This document shows, in pieces, positions 1-10,565 of a DNA stretch of 64,000 bases. The translations under genes were made by a program, and so were the position numbers. Position 1 is the stretch's first letter; each line of letters starts with the position of its first letter. The notes beneath the pieces are model-generated. The model saw nothing but the letters and a program-made list of their open reading frames with translations, did not search any database and had not been told where the DNA came from. Source of the DNA: Brachionus manjavacas (lineage: Eukaryota; Rotifera; Eurotatoria; Ploima; Brachionidae); contig JAHQIY010000021.1 in NCBI GenBank assembly GCA_019054805.1, positions 1 to 64,000 of the forward strand. Reading direction: 5' to 3'.

Positions 1-1904
1 AGTATTTATAGTATTTTTAGTGGTTGTGGCTTTTATTCCTGGTGTAGTTTATAGCTTTTTTAACACGCAATCTGCTAGCGGGCTTAAAGATACCCCACTG
101 AGTTCAAGTAAACGATAAATTTGTTACAGATACAATGGTTTTAAGCGATTACAGGCAACAGGTTCAAAGCGAAAATTCGCAATATATTGCACAAAATCCG
201 AGAATTACTAAATAATATATTTAACGATGTGCTGCAAAGATACGCCACAAGCATGCTTTATGCCACGGCAGCCAAAGATTTAAAACATTAAAATTTCTGA
301 TGGGAGTATATATAAAATTATAAGCGGTTTCTGCCACAGTTGCAAAACGAAGAAGGCTATTTTGATGCTAACGCTTTTAGCGAAGCTGTAACTTCTTACT
401 TTGGTAGCGAAGAAGCTAACATTCAAACCATAAAAAATTCTATTTTACAAGATTACGTTGTTGTCTTCTTTTTGTTACTTTGTTTAAAAGGTAATAATTA
501 TGTTTCTTATTCTAGATTTTTTAGCTATTGCACAAAAACGCAATGTTTCTTACATTACTTTAAGCAACAAAGACAATAAAATTGCTAAAAACGAAAAACC
601 TACAGATGAAGAAATTAACCAAAATTGGGAGACGACAATAAAGACTTTTTTACCACTCCAGAAAGCAGAACGGAGTGAAGTTTTAGTTATTAAAAAAGAA
701 ACTGTAGATAAAGCCAATAACCCCACTAATAACGAGCTTTCGGTTTATTATAACGCCAATTTAAATAACTTTATGCAACCAGAACAAAGAGAAGTTTGGC
801 AAAAAATATTTGAAAATAAAGCAGACGCCGAAGAGTTTTATAATTCTGTAGTAAAGTTAGATTTTAACCCAAGCCCTAAAAAACTAAAGACCTAGTTAAT
901 ATGGGAGAAATTGACCTAAAAACAACATTTACCGAAAAATCTGTTGTGCAAGCAATTAGCAATACTAAAGCTAAAAATATTGCTAAGCCTGTGCAATCTA
1001 GCGTTAGCTGGCACGTATTTTTAGTTAATAAAGTTATTGCAACCACACCTTTAAGTTTTGCTAATACTAAAAATAAAGTTTTATAACGAATTATATAATA
1101 ATAAACTACAACAATATCAACAAAAAATTGAAAACGAGCTAAATGGAAACCACCAACGCTAAACAAAAGCTTTTGCCAATATAGTTAAAAACTACAACGC
1201 ATCTAGTTTTGCTTTTAATAACATTGCAGAAACCGATAAACCAGCAAAACGGCTTAAAACCAAGATATTGTGCAAACCGTTTTTAACCTAAATACTACTA
1301 AAGCTAGTAGTTTGGCTAGAAGACCAAAATGGTGAGCAATTTATACGTGGTTAATTTAACTAAAATAGACCCAACAAAATTACAAACCATTAAAGAAGCT
1401 AAAAAAGCTACTTCAAGTTGCTTTATTTGGCAACGAAGAAGGTTTTAATTGCCAAAAAAATTACAGCAGTTAAACGATAAAACAATGGCAGATATTTTAT
1501 CTGGTAAAAGATATTAAATCTTTAGGCTTTAAAACTAATACAATTACTATTTCTAGAATGGATAATAATTCGGTTTTTGATGCTAAAACCACCGAAAGTG
1601 ATATTTAGCCAAAACCCCAACTTTAAAAATTAAAAAACGCCCTATTAATGGCAATACTGCAGAAAACTTACTAACTATTGCCGTGGTTAACAATGTTACC
1701 AATAATACTACAGAGTTTTAAACCCTAAAACAAAACAACTTCAATACTAGCGTTAAAACAGTTTTTAGATGCTACAGAAAACTTTAATTTATCTGCTAAT
1801 TTAAAGTGCATTAGAGCAAAGAACTTTCTAGGCGTAATAAAATTGTAGTTAACGAAAAAGCAATTAACAGTAGGTTTCAATCTATTAATGCAGGAGCACA
1901 ATAA
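1..1904 (+). CDS. ppiD: PpiD-like periplasmic peptidyl-prolyl isomerase; 5' partial, many frameshifts
   Basis: Joined across frames, the fragments read as a PpiD/SurA-type foldase: a membrane-anchored periplasmic chaperone that helps fold exported proteins. The window opens inside the N-terminal membrane segment (about 4-58). A SurA_N-like stretch follows (about 110-480). The parvulin domain lies at about 600-1090, with the family features PEQREVWQ, PVQSSVSWH and a V-N-K-V end. The C-terminal part closes at a TAA at 1902-1904. At least six frame changes break it, so no single frame covers more than about 130 residues. The length to the stop (about 630 codons plus the missing start) fits PpiD. 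Many indels lie in A/T runs and are probably sequence errors, though real decay cannot be excluded here. Confidence 0.7.
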
Positions 1905-1909
1905 TCCAT

Positions 1910-2132
1910 ATGGCGTTATTAAAAGCATTGGCCAGTATTTTAGCCGCCTGTTTTTTTAATTTTTTGCTTGTTTTATATTTTTTATTATTACCATGCAATT
2001 TGGTTAGGCTTGTTATTTGTTGTGCCTATTTTTACCATAATGCTATTTGCTATTTTGTATTTGTTTTCTAATAATTTTAAAAAGCTAAATAATAACCTAC
2101 AGAAAATAAAGCACGATACCTACTATAGCTAA
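1910..2132 (+). CDS. small hypothetical membrane protein, one frameshift
   Basis: An ATG at 1910 follows the ppiD stop by 5 bases. The first frame encodes a hydrophobic segment starting MALLKALASILAACFF. After a frame change around 1970-2005 a second hydrophobic segment follows (WLGLLFVVPIFTIMLFAILY), then a basic tail ending at TAA 2130-2132. The product would be about 74 residues with two membrane spans. I do not recognise the family. A terminator follows directly, so this is probably the last gene of the ppiD transcript. The coordinates rest on the assumption that the frame change is a one-base error. Confidence 0.4.
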
Positions 2133-2156
2133 CCAAACAACAAAACAGTAGTATAT

Positions 2157-2192
2157 AAAAAAATAAGCTATTTTTATAGCTTATTTTTTATT
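2157..2192. terminator. bidirectional rho-independent terminator
   Basis: A perfect AT-rich inverted repeat (AATAAGCTAT / ATAGCTTATT) is flanked by an A-run on the left and a T-run on the right. It sits between the + strand ppiD group and the convergent - strand fabH gene, so it can end both transcripts. Confidence 0.75.
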
Positions 2193-2229
2193 GTAAGGCA
2201 ATTATTTACTATTATTATTTATTAATGCA

Positions 2230-3232
2230 TTATAATCTTATTAACGCACCGCCCCATGCAAAGCCCGCTACCATGGCTTCGGTTAAAATTAAGCTATTAG
2301 GTTTAATAAAGGTTATTGCTAAGCTTCCATAGTGTAAAGCAAGCGGTATAGAAGCCGCAGAAGTATTACCACATGCATTAGCAATAGTTTTCTTTATTAC
2401 TTTGCTATCATCTAAATTAATTTTTTACCCATACTGTCTATAATTCTAACGTTTGCTTGGTGTGGCACTAAATAATCTATTCTCTCATCTTTACTTACGC
2501 TGTACTTTAAAAGCAATGCATCTACAGTAGAAGCTAGGTTAACTACTGCGTGCTTGTAAACTTCGGCTCCGTTCCATAGTTATAAAGGCAGATGTATTGC
2601 CCACTAGAGGGTCCTGTGGTAGTTTTTAGGGCTTGCAGAGGTATGGCTACCGTTAGAAAATAATTCTACCCCTATATTCTATACCTTGGTTAGGTTTTTG
2701 TGCTGGGTTTTGCGTGGTGTTTGTAATAACCCACGGCTCCGGCTCCATCGCCAAATTAATACAGCAGGTGTTGCGGTCATAATTGCCAATTTAAAATACG
2801 GCTAAATACTTCGGCACCTATAAAGTAATACATTGTTAGCTTTTTTGGTTATAATTAAAGCATCTGCTTTACAGATAACCCATAAATAAAACCAGAACAA
2901 ACGGCTTGTACATCAAAAGCAAAGCCTGTGGTTATACCTAATTTGTTTTGCACTATAGTTGCAGTAGAAGGAAATACGTAATCTGGTGTGCTGGTTGCTA
3001 CAATAATGCAGTCTATATCTGTTGGTTTTAGGTTAGCATTTTGTATGGCTTGCTGTGCGGCTTGCGTTGCAAGGTCTGATGTTAGTTCGTCTTGGTGCGC
3101 TATGTGGCGTTGTTTTATACCAGTTCTAGAGCTTATCCATTCATCGGATGTATCTACAATTTTAGCAATATCGTGGTTGGTTAAAATTTTTTTAGGTAAA
3201 TAGCTACCAACGCCTATTATTTTAGAGTACAT
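2230..3232 (-). CDS. fabH: beta-ketoacyl-ACP synthase III (FabH), frameshifted
   Basis: FabH condenses acetyl-CoA with malonyl-ACP to start type II fatty acid synthesis. The first 120 residues are in one frame: IIGVGSYLP at the start, [12 protein letters not shown] near residue 30, and the catalytic Cys in AVCSGF near residue 112. After that the frame shifts several times, but FabH-like sequence continues to a C-terminal GGALIRL before TAA at 2230-2232. The total length of about 334 codons is normal for the family. It lies downstream of plsX (75-base gap), the usual plsX-fabH order. Several breaks fall in short A/T runs; they are probably sequence errors because the 5' third is well conserved. 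Confidence 0.8.
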
Positions 3233-3307
3233 TTTTTTCTTTTATAAATTACACTTATATTTAATATTATAGTTAAATAAATTGCAATATACAAATAAAG
3301 AATTTTA

Positions 3308-4350
3308 TTAGCTACAAAACCTGTTGTTTAATGCGGTTTTATATTTTGCAAAATATTTTTGTATTTTATGGTTAACGTTATTTTTGCATAAAGAATAAGC
3401 AACGTTTATAGCGTTGGCGTAAGATTTTTTATCTAATTGCCGTGGCTTTTAACCGATATACCATTTAACCCTATTAACATTGCACCGTTGTAATTTCTAG
3501 GATCATTAACTTTAATAAACTTTTTAAAGCAAAAGCACGTAAAATTAACACTAAAACTGCGGTTATTTTACCAAAAAATGAGCTTGTAAACAAGTTTTTA
3601 ACTTCCGACATAATGTACTTAGCACTACCTTCTAGCACTTTTAAAGCAACATTGCCGGTAAATCCGTCTGTTACAATTACATCAAATTCGCCTGTAAAAA
3701 TATCGTTACCTTCGGCAAAACCAATGTAGTTAATTTGCGGGTGTGTAGAGATTAACTCGGCTGTTTGTTGTACTAGTTCGTTACCTTTAAGGGCTTCGGA
3801 GCCAATATTTAGCAAGCCAACTTTTGGGCTTTCTATATTTAATATTGCAGATGAAAACGCACTACCCATAACGGCAAAGTCTAGTAATTGATTAGGAGTA
3901 CACTGTGCGTTTGCCCCTAAATCTAGCAATACGCACATATTTTTTTTAGTAGGCACCATTGTGCAAATAGCCGGACGGTCTATATCTTGTATAGTTTTTA
4001 AAACAAACTTAGATATTGCCATTAAAGCCCCAGTATTACCGGCAGAAACTATAGCGTGGCTTGTGCCTTCTTTAACCGAATTTATGGCTAAACGCATACT
4101 GCTTTCTCTACCGTTTCTAAGAGCATCGGCTGGTTTATCGTTATTAGAAATTGCTTGCGTGGTATGAAAAAACTGTCATTATTTTGTAAATTTTTATATT
4201 TAACTATAAAAGGCATTACAAGTTGCTTGTTGCCGTATATGTTAAAATAGATATTACTGTTTTTTTGTAACGCAAGGTTTCAGCTATTACGGTTTCGGGT
4301 GAGTTATCCCCACCCATTGCGTCTAAGGCAATACAAATTTTTGTAGACAT
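3308..4350 (-). CDS. plsX: phosphate acyltransferase PlsX, frameshifted
   Basis: PlsX converts acyl-ACP to acyl-phosphate, the acyl donor for glycerol-3-phosphate acylation in phospholipid synthesis; it acts at the inner face of the membrane. The start at 4350 gives the family N-terminus IALDAMGGDNSPE. The long middle frame has SAGNTGALMAISK, LDLGANAQCTP, GNELVQQTAELI and VTDGFTGNVALKVLEG. After a frame change near 3490 the C-terminal part reads DPRNYNGAMLIGLNG, then VKSHG. A further shift leads to TAA at 3308-3310. The total of about 347 codons matches the family. It follows rpmF on the same strand and precedes fabH. Confidence 0.85.
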
Positions 4351-4387
4351 ATAATTTTTACAACGTATTAAGTAAAATGGTTATTGG

Positions 4388-4552
4388 CTATATAATTTTT
4401 TTACCGTTATACATTCCGTTTTCATCTATATGATGAGGTCTGTGCACTGCACCAGTTTTTTTGTTTTGGCTATAAGCGTTTTTTCCTAAAGCCTCGTGGC
4501 TTCTTTTCATACCAGTTCTAGAGTACGATTTCTTTTTTTTAGGTACTGCCAT
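4388..4552 (-). CDS. rpmF: 50S ribosomal protein L32
   Basis: This 54-residue gene is intact. It begins MAVPKKKKSYSRTGMKRSHE and continues with GAVHRPHHIDENG, the typical short L32 pattern. L32 is a small structural protein of the large ribosomal subunit. A good ribosome-binding stretch (TAAGGAG) lies just upstream of the ATG at 4552. It sits between DUF177 and plsX. The order yceD-rpmF-plsX-fabH is classic in gammaproteobacteria and links ribosome and lipid synthesis; here rpmF takes the same slot in an otherwise alphaproteobacterial neighbourhood. Confidence 0.93.
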   Translation of the reverse strand: MAVPKKKKSYSRTGMKRSHEALGKNAYSQNKKTGAVHRPHHIDENGMYNGKKII

Positions 4553-4636
4553 TTTAAAATACTCCTTAAATTTTAAAAAATAAATAGTTATCTTTGTAAA
4601 TATACACTATGTTTAGCAAAAAATAAAGCAATAATT

Positions 4637-5081
4637 TTAAATATCGTCTTTTTTTTCTGCTAAATGAATAATTTTTGCATACGGATCTATATTTAAAACC
4701 AGTTCTTCGGTTATAATATCGTACAAATTAATTATGTTGTTGGTTAGTTTTTCGCTATTCTTCATCGTTTAAATTAATAACCAATTGCTTGTTTTTAGTT
4801 TTTACTTGTAAGTAATATTTTTTTATTACAGGTATATTTAATTTGCTGTGTATTGGTTGTAACGAAACCGCACATTCTTGGGTAATATCGGCTAAAATGT
4901 TGCCTTTTAATGTAAAGCCGGCAACTTCTTTAACTATGCTTAAATTAACCGCTAAGCTGTTTACACTTTGTATTTGTAAAAAGTCTTTTAATTCTTTAAG
5001 CTGGGGTAAAGTTGCTTGCAAACTAATAATTTTTGGCTTGTTAGTAATATGTGTAGTGTTTATTGTTTCTTTTATAGACAT
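4637..5081 (-). CDS. DUF177/YceD family protein, one frameshift near the C-terminus
   Basis: The first 108 residues match the DUF177 (YceD) layout: a beta-rich N-terminal half, then TLKGNILADITQECAVSLQP, which carries the family's C-x-V-S/T-L-x-P core near residue 70. The frame breaks just after the acidic NLNDEE stretch. The next frame supplies the usual C-terminal part (LYDIITEELVLNIDPYAKI) and stops at 4637-4639. DUF177 proteins are tied to ribosome assembly or 23S rRNA accumulation (known mainly from YceD), and the gene is almost always next to rpmF and/or plsX, as here. It is transcribed divergently from bamE. Confidence 0.8.
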
Positions 5082-5162
5082 TTTATTTAGACTTTTTAAT
5101 TTACTTGTATTATAATTTATAATATATAAGGTTAGTATAATTAAAATATTGTATATTGTAAA

Positions 5163-5573
5163 ATGAAAATTAAAAATTTATTTTTTGTGGCTATGTTTAT
5201 TTTTTTAGCCAGTTGTTACGAAGTAAACACCATAGAAGGCAACTATATTTTGCCAGATCAACTTAAGCAAATTAATGTTGGTGCAACAAAACAGCAAGTG
5301 TTTAACTTAATAGGTGCCCCTACTTATAAATCTGCATTTAACCAAGAAATTTGGTACTATACTTACGAAATTTACAACAGAAAACTTAGCTTTACTGCTA
5401 AAAAAATTACAGACTATAAAACTATAATTATTACTTTTGCTAACAATAAAGTTACACAAATACAAACTAAAACCATAAATGACAGACAAAAAGTAAATTT
5501 TGTTAAAGATACCACTGTAGACACTTTAAAAAAGTCTGCAGGAGATTCAAAACCAACCACTATTAACCTTTAG
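5163..5573 (+). CDS. bamE: outer membrane assembly lipoprotein BamE (SmpA/OmlA)
   Basis: A 136-residue lipoprotein precursor. The signal peptide ends in a lipobox-like LASC at residues 15-18, so Cys18 would be lipidated. The SmpA/OmlA domain follows, with GNYILPDQLKQINVGATKQQV, LIGAPTYKSAF, EIWYYTYE and a terminal VTQIQTK strand. BamE is an accessory part of the BAM machine that inserts beta-barrel proteins; BamA is also in this window. It is divergent from DUF177, with an 81-base AT-rich region between them holding TATAAT-like elements. lpxB follows after 28 bases. Confidence 0.9.
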   Translation: MKIKNLFFVAMFIFLASCYEVNTIEGNYILPDQLKQINVGATKQQVFNLIGAPTYKSAFNQEIWYYTYEIYNRKLSFTAKKITDYKTIIITFANNKVTQIQTKTINDRQKVNFVKDTTVDTLKKSAGDSKPTTINL

Positions 5574-5601
5574 CAAACTACATTGTAGCTATTAAAAAAA
5601 T

Positions 5602-6776
5602 ATGCAAAAATTTTTAAAAATTTATATTATAGCGGGCGAACCTTCTGGCGATTATTTAGGTAGCACCACTATTAAAGCAATACTTAAACAAAACCCTAAC
5701 GTTAAGTTTTACGGCGTAGGCGGAGCATTAATGCAAAATATTACAAGCAACAATGCACCTGTTTTTAAAAGTTTATTTAACATTAAGCAAATAGCCATTA
5801 TGGGCTTTGTAGAGGTTATAAGTAAAATTTTTAAAATTAATAAACTTATTAACGCCACAGTAAAAGATATTTTGCAAGTTAAACCAGACGTTATACTAAC
5901 CATAGACTCGTTAGGTTTTTAATAAAAGAGTAATAGCAAAAGTAAAACCCTTTACTAACGCTAAATTAATACATTTAGTTGCCCCCACCGTATGGGCTTG
6001 GAAACCTAAGCGAGTGTTTGAAATTGCACATTTGTATCATCAATTATTATGCTTATTTAAATTTGAAGTTCCGTATTTTAAAAATTACGTACAAACCAGT
6101 TTTGTTGGCCACCCAATTGTAGAAAGCATAGAGCACAAAACCCAAGCTAATAATAGTTTGTATTCTACTTTTAATTTGCCCGCTAACAATGTAAATATAC
6201 TGCTTATGCCTGGTAGCAGAAAAACCGAAACCACCAAGCTATTGCCTATTTTTATACAAGTGGCAAAGCGTTTAAACGCACAATACAGTAATATAAACTT
6301 TATTTTACCCACAGTAGACCACTTATACAACCACGTTAGCAATTATATAAAGCAAAGTAATGTTAAAAATATTACAGTTATAACGCAACAACATAAATAT
6401 AATGCTTTTAATGTGGCTAAATTTCTTACTTGTGGCTTCTGGCACTGCAACGCTAGAGCTTGCCTTATACAATGTTAATTGCGTGGTAGCTTATAAAGTT
6501 AACTGGCTTTCTGGCTTTATTGCTAAGTTTTTAATTAAAGTTAAATATGCTAGTATTATAAATATTATGGCTAATAAGCAGATTATTCCAGAGTTTATTC
6601 AGCAAAACTGCACTGTAGATAACTTATTTAATGTTTGCAATAACTTTATGCAAAACAATAACACTTTACACAGCAACCCAGAAGTTATAAGCATTTTAAA
6701 CGAAATTGGTTTTAATACCTTTACCCCTAGCTTTAAAGTAGCTAATAAGATTTTAAACATTAACAATAAAGGATAA
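5602..6776 (+). CDS. lpxB: lipid-A-disaccharide synthase LpxB, two frameshifts
   Basis: LpxB joins UDP-diacylglucosamine and lipid X to give the lipid A disaccharide at the inner membrane. The N-terminus has IIAGEPSGDYLG and YGVGGALMQ; further on come LTIDSLGF, APTVWAWKPKRV, FVGHPIVE, LLMPGSRKTE, ASGTATLELAL and NIMANKQIIPE, all LpxB landmarks in order. One frame break lies in the T-run at 5916-5920: removing one T restores SLGFNKRV. A second lies near 6420 in AAATTT. The span of about 391 codons is normal. In alphaproteobacteria lpxB usually closes the bamA-lpxD-fabZ-lpxA-lpxI cluster; here it is separated from bamA (34 kb) and follows bamE instead. Confidence 0.88.
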
Positions 6777-6780
6777 ACTT

Positions 6781-7170
6781 ATGTTTTTACACACAATGTT
6801 AAGAGTTACAAATTTAGAAGAGTTCTATAAAGTTTTATACAGAAAATTTTAAACTAAAAATAAACAAAAAAACCGATTACCCAGAGGGTAAATTTACATT
6901 GGCTTTTTTAGGTTACGGCGATATTGCTACTCATTCGCAAATAGAATTAACCTATAATTGGGATGTAAATAGCTACCAAATAGGCACTGCGTTTGGGCAT
7001 TTAGCTTTTGCAGTAAAAGATATTTACGCCTTTTGCAATAATTTAAAAGCCAACGGCGTTAAAATTACCAGAGAGCCAGGGCAATGAAGCACGGCACCAC
7101 TGTTATTGCTTTTGTAGAAGACCCTAATGGTTATAAAATAGAGTTAATTCAACGTGAAGATGGAATTTAA
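6781..7170 (+). CDS. gloA: lactoylglutathione lyase (glyoxalase I), two frameshifts
   Basis: GloA converts the hemithioacetal of methylglyoxal and glutathione to S-lactoylglutathione, detoxifying a by-product of sugar metabolism. The reading begins [14 protein letters not shown] (His4 is a metal ligand in the family). It continues [39 protein letters not shown] (second metal His), then [25 protein letters not shown] (split here only by description; last Glu is a ligand). Dropping one T near 6823 restores [11 protein letters not shown], and adding one C near 7083 restores PGPMKHG. Both errors lie in short homopolymers. About 130 codons is normal length. The gene follows lpxB after 4 bases. Confidence 0.85.
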
Positions 7171-7178
7171 TATTTAAT

Positions 7179-7978
7179 ATGGATAACAATAGTAACAACG
7201 TAAATAATAGTAATACTAACCCTAACACAGATAACGCAACCAACACTGTTAATGTAAACAATATAGGCAATAACGCCGTAAAATTTGCAATAGTAACTGT
7301 GGTAATTGCATTAGTGGTTTGGTTGCTTTATGGTTTGTCTACCAGTAATTCTTATGTGGCTACCAATAAAACCATATCTTTTACAGCGGTAGATGTATCA
7401 GACGAAGCCTTTTTAAAAGCCGCGGCCAGCGCTAAAGCACAAGAAATACAAAAACTAATTAACTTAGGGCTAACCTTAAAGCAGTAGATGAAATTGGCAG
7501 AAACGCCCTATCTATTGCCATAACGCTTAACTTTAACCCCAACGTAGTTAAAGCTTTAGTTAACCCCAATACCGTTAACACGGCAGATAACAACGGTTAC
7601 ACCCCATTAATGTTAGCGTTAAGCTCTTCTGCTAGTTTTAGCACTGTACAGTATTTGTTACAAAATAATGCTAATGCTAATGCGGTAACTAAGTCTGGTA
7701 TATCTGTATTAATGCTTGCGTCTTCTAGCGTTACCAACCCTAAAATTGTAGATTTACTAATTAAGTATGGTGCCAAAGTTAATTATACTAATGCTAGTGG
7801 AGTTTCTGCTTTAATGTTGGCAGTTAAAATTAATTCTAACCCGCAAGTTATACAAACGCTTTTAAAGTACAACGCTAACACTAAGCAAAAAGATAACCTA
7901 GGTATTAGTGTTTACGAAAACGCTTTAAGTAATCCGTATTTAAAAGATAACAAACAATTATTAAATAAATTAAAGTAG
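7179..7978 (+). CDS. membrane-anchored ankyrin-repeat protein, one frameshift
   Basis: The N-terminus is an Asn/Thr-rich tail of about 32 residues. One membrane span follows (about residues 35-52, FAIVTVVIALVVWLLYGL). Then come roughly five ankyrin repeats with cores such as GYTPLMLALSS, GISVLMLASSS and GVSALMLAVKI, each with a following VxxLLxxxANxN helix. The frame breaks near 7478 in a G-run; restoring one G joins NLGANLKAVDE and leads straight into the repeats. Ankyrin repeats bind other proteins. With the predicted topology the repeats would lie in the periplasm, as in other small bacterial Ank proteins, unless the anchor is inverted. The partner is unknown. The gene lies between gloA and ubiX in a tightly spaced run. 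Confidence 0.75.
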
Positions 7979-7985
7979 AATATTT

Positions 7986-8549
7986 ATGACCAAACCTTTA
8001 CCAATTATTGTTGCAATTACCGGTGCCACAGGAATAATTTACGCTATACGAATTTTACAAGAATTAAAACGCTTAAATATAGAAACTATTTTAGTTATGT
8101 CTACCATGGCAATGGTAACTTTAAAGTACGAAACCACAATGTCGGTTAAAGAAGTTATAGCATTAGCTACAAAATACTATACTAACGATAACCTAGCGGC
8201 TTCTATTTCTTCTGGTAGTTTTTTAACACAAGGTATGATAGTAGCTCCGTGTTCGGTTAAAACCCTTTCTAGCATTGCTAATAGCTTAAACGATAACTTA
8301 ATTACCCGTAGTGCAGATGTAGTGTTAAAAGAACGCAGAAAGTTAGTGTTGTTGTTTAGAGAAGCCCCGCTACACTTAGGGCATATTAACTTAATGGCTA
8401 GTGCTACCCAAAGCGGTGCAATTATAATGCCTCCGTTACCGGCGTTTTATAATAACCCGCAAACGCTAGACGATATTGTTAACCATACGGTTTCTAGAAC
8501 TTTAGATTTATTTAATATTAAAAATAATATTACCACCAGATGGGAGTAA
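7986..8549 (+). CDS. ubiX: flavin prenyltransferase UbiX
   Basis: UbiX makes prenylated FMN, the cofactor that UbiD-type decarboxylases need, for example in ubiquinone synthesis. This 187-residue protein is intact. It has the FMN-binding start VAITGATGIIYAIRIL (the family usually has GASGA), SSGSFLTQGMIVAPCSVKT, DNLITRSADVVLKERRKL, FREAPL and a C-terminal GAIIMPPLPAFYNNPQT. The start codon lies 7 bases after the ankyrin stop and trmFO follows 6 bases downstream, so the run gloA-ank-ubiX-trmFO may be co-transcribed. No ubiD is in the window. It is one of the few genes in the first 10 kb with no frame break. Confidence 0.9.
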   Translation: MTKPLPIIVAITGATGIIYAIRILQELKRLNIETILVMSTMAMVTLKYETTMSVKEVIALATKYYTNDNLAASISSGSFLTQGMIVAPCSVKTLSSIANSLNDNLITRSADVVLKERRKLVLLFREAPLHLGHINLMASATQSGAIIMPPLPAFYNNPQTLDDIVNHTVSRTLDLFNIKNNITTRWE

Positions 8550-8555
8550 ATAAGC

Positions 8556-9927
8556 ATGACAACAATAAATGTAATAGGAGCAGGCCTAGCTGGTAGCGAA
8601 TGTGCTTGGCAATTAGCCAATGCTGGTTTTAAAGTAAATTTGTACGAGATGCGTCCGCATACAAATACCAACGCACACATAACGGCTAATTTTGCTGAAT
8701 TAGTTTGCTCTAATTCGTTACGTAGTAGTAACTCTTTAAGTTCTGCTGTAGGAGTGTTGCATCAAGAGTTGCGTAATTTTAAATCTATTATTTTACAACA
8801 AGCAGATGCACACAAAGTGCCAGCAGGCGACGCTTTAGCGGTAGACAGAGACGGTTTTTCTGGCAGTATTACCCAATTAGTTAGCCAACACCCTAACATT
8901 ACAGTGCATAATACCGAATTTACTAATTTATTGCAAACCGCACAAAATAGCATAGTAGTTGTTGCTACAGGTCCTTTAACTAGCCCTAATTTGTATAATC
9001 AAATAGATGAACTTATAAAGCAAAATAATAGTAGTAATAAGTTAAATTTTTTTGATGCAATTGCCCCTGTGGTGTATACCGATAGTATAGATTTTAACCA
9101 TGCGTGGTATCAATCTAGGTACGATAAAGGCGATGGAGCGGATTACATTAATTGTGGGTTATCTAAAGAAGAATATTTAGAGTTTTACAATGCTTTAACC
9201 ACTGCTAATTATGTAGAATTTGCCCAATGGGAAAAGGATATTCCGTATTTTGAAGGATGCTTACCAATTGAAGAAATGGCAAGGCGTGGGCAAAAAACCC
9301 TACTGTTTGGCCCAATGAAACCAGTAGGTTTAACCAACCCTAATAGTAATGTTAAGCCTTATGCTGTGGTGCAGTTACGCCAAGATAACGCACAAAAAAC
9401 TTTGTATAATATGGTAGGTTTTCAAACAAAACTAAAATATGCCGAGCAAAAAACGAGTATTTAGTTATATTCCTGCGTTAAAAAATGCAGGAAATTTGCT
9501 AAGTTAGGCGGTATTCATAAAAATACTTATATTAACGCCCCGCAATTATTAAATGCCGATTTATCTTTAAAAACTAACCCTAACATTTATTTTGCAGGGC
9601 AAATTACTGGATGCGAAGGCTACGTAGAAAGTTGCAGTGTTGGTTTAATGTGTGCTATTAGCATTATTAATAAATTAAAAAATCTTAATTTTAGTTTACC
9701 TACTAACACGGCTATGTATGCTATGCTTAACTCATGTAACTGGCAATACTATAGGTAATTACAAACCTAGTAATATTAATTTTGGCTTGTTTACCAATTT
9801 TAACAATGTTAATTTAGATTATAAAAACAAAAAGGCCAGCAAAAAAGAAGCTAGAGAACAAATAGCTAAGCAAGCCCTACATAGTAGTAAGCTTGCTAGC
9901 GATACTTGGTTTGGGTTGAATATTTAA
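8556..9927 (+). CDS. trmFO: tRNA m5U54 methyltransferase TrmFO (folate/FAD), frameshifted
   Basis: TrmFO methylates U54 of tRNA using methylenetetrahydrofolate and FAD. The first 302 residues are intact: FAD motif [59 protein letters not shown] and [13 protein letters not shown]. Then three one-base errors follow. An extra A in the run near 9440 breaks [12 protein letters not shown] missing T near 9493 breaks [11 protein letters not shown] third, near 9727, breaks [11 protein letters not shown]. Between them is an intact [14 protein letters not shown], the C-terminal FAD motif. The corrected length of about 457 is normal. It ends one base from the convergent DUF502 gene. Confidence 0.92.
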
Positions 9928-9928
9928 T

Positions 9929-10547
9929 TTAATTACCATTCTCTGCTTCGTTGGCAGATTTATTAATTACACCTCCACTAATAATTAGCTTCATGGCTTC
10001 GTCTGGTTTAATATCTAGCGGTTTAATATCTGCTTTTGCCACAAAAATTAAAAAACCAGATGTTGGATTAGGTGTTGTTGGTATAAAAATAGATACTACA
10101 TCTTCGGTTATACCAATTTTTTGCTTAACTTCGTGCTTGGGGTCTACTGTAGAGGTAACAAAGCCAATCATCCAACAATCTTTACGTGGGTATTCTACCA
10201 GTACGGCGTCTTTAAAAGCACGTGAATTGTTAGAAAACACCGTGTCTAGTATTTGCTTTACTGTAGAATAAATGGTTTTAACCAACGGAATACGGTTTAA
10301 AATAGCTTGTAGTAATTTTATAAAGTATTTTCCTAAAAAGTTTTTAGCCACTACCCCTATTGCAAACATTACTAAAACCGAAAAAACTACCCCAACAGCA
10401 GGAATACTAGCAATGTTTTTTGGTAGTAATTGCACTATAATTAAATTATCAAAAAGAAACTACCCAAGTTACTATATAAATTGTAATTATTATTGGTAAC
10501 GAAACCAATAAACCAGTAAGAAACAGGTTACGTATTTTTGCTATCAT
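9929..10547 (-). CDS. DUF502 family inner membrane protein, one frameshift
   Basis: This is a DUF502 membrane protein of unknown function, about 205 residues. The start at 10547 gives a first membrane span (IRNLFLTGLLVSLPIIITI). An extra T near 10458 breaks the frame. The next frame has a second span (about 10330-10400), then IPLVKTIYSTVKQI, FKDAVLVEYPRKDCWMIGFVT and IFIPTTPNPTSGFLIFV, the conserved DUF502 core. In alphaproteobacteria this family often lies near mfd/recG; here it is next to rpe. It ends one base from trmFO on the opposite strand. Confidence 0.85.
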
Positions 10548-10565
10548 TTTTATTATACCTATAAA

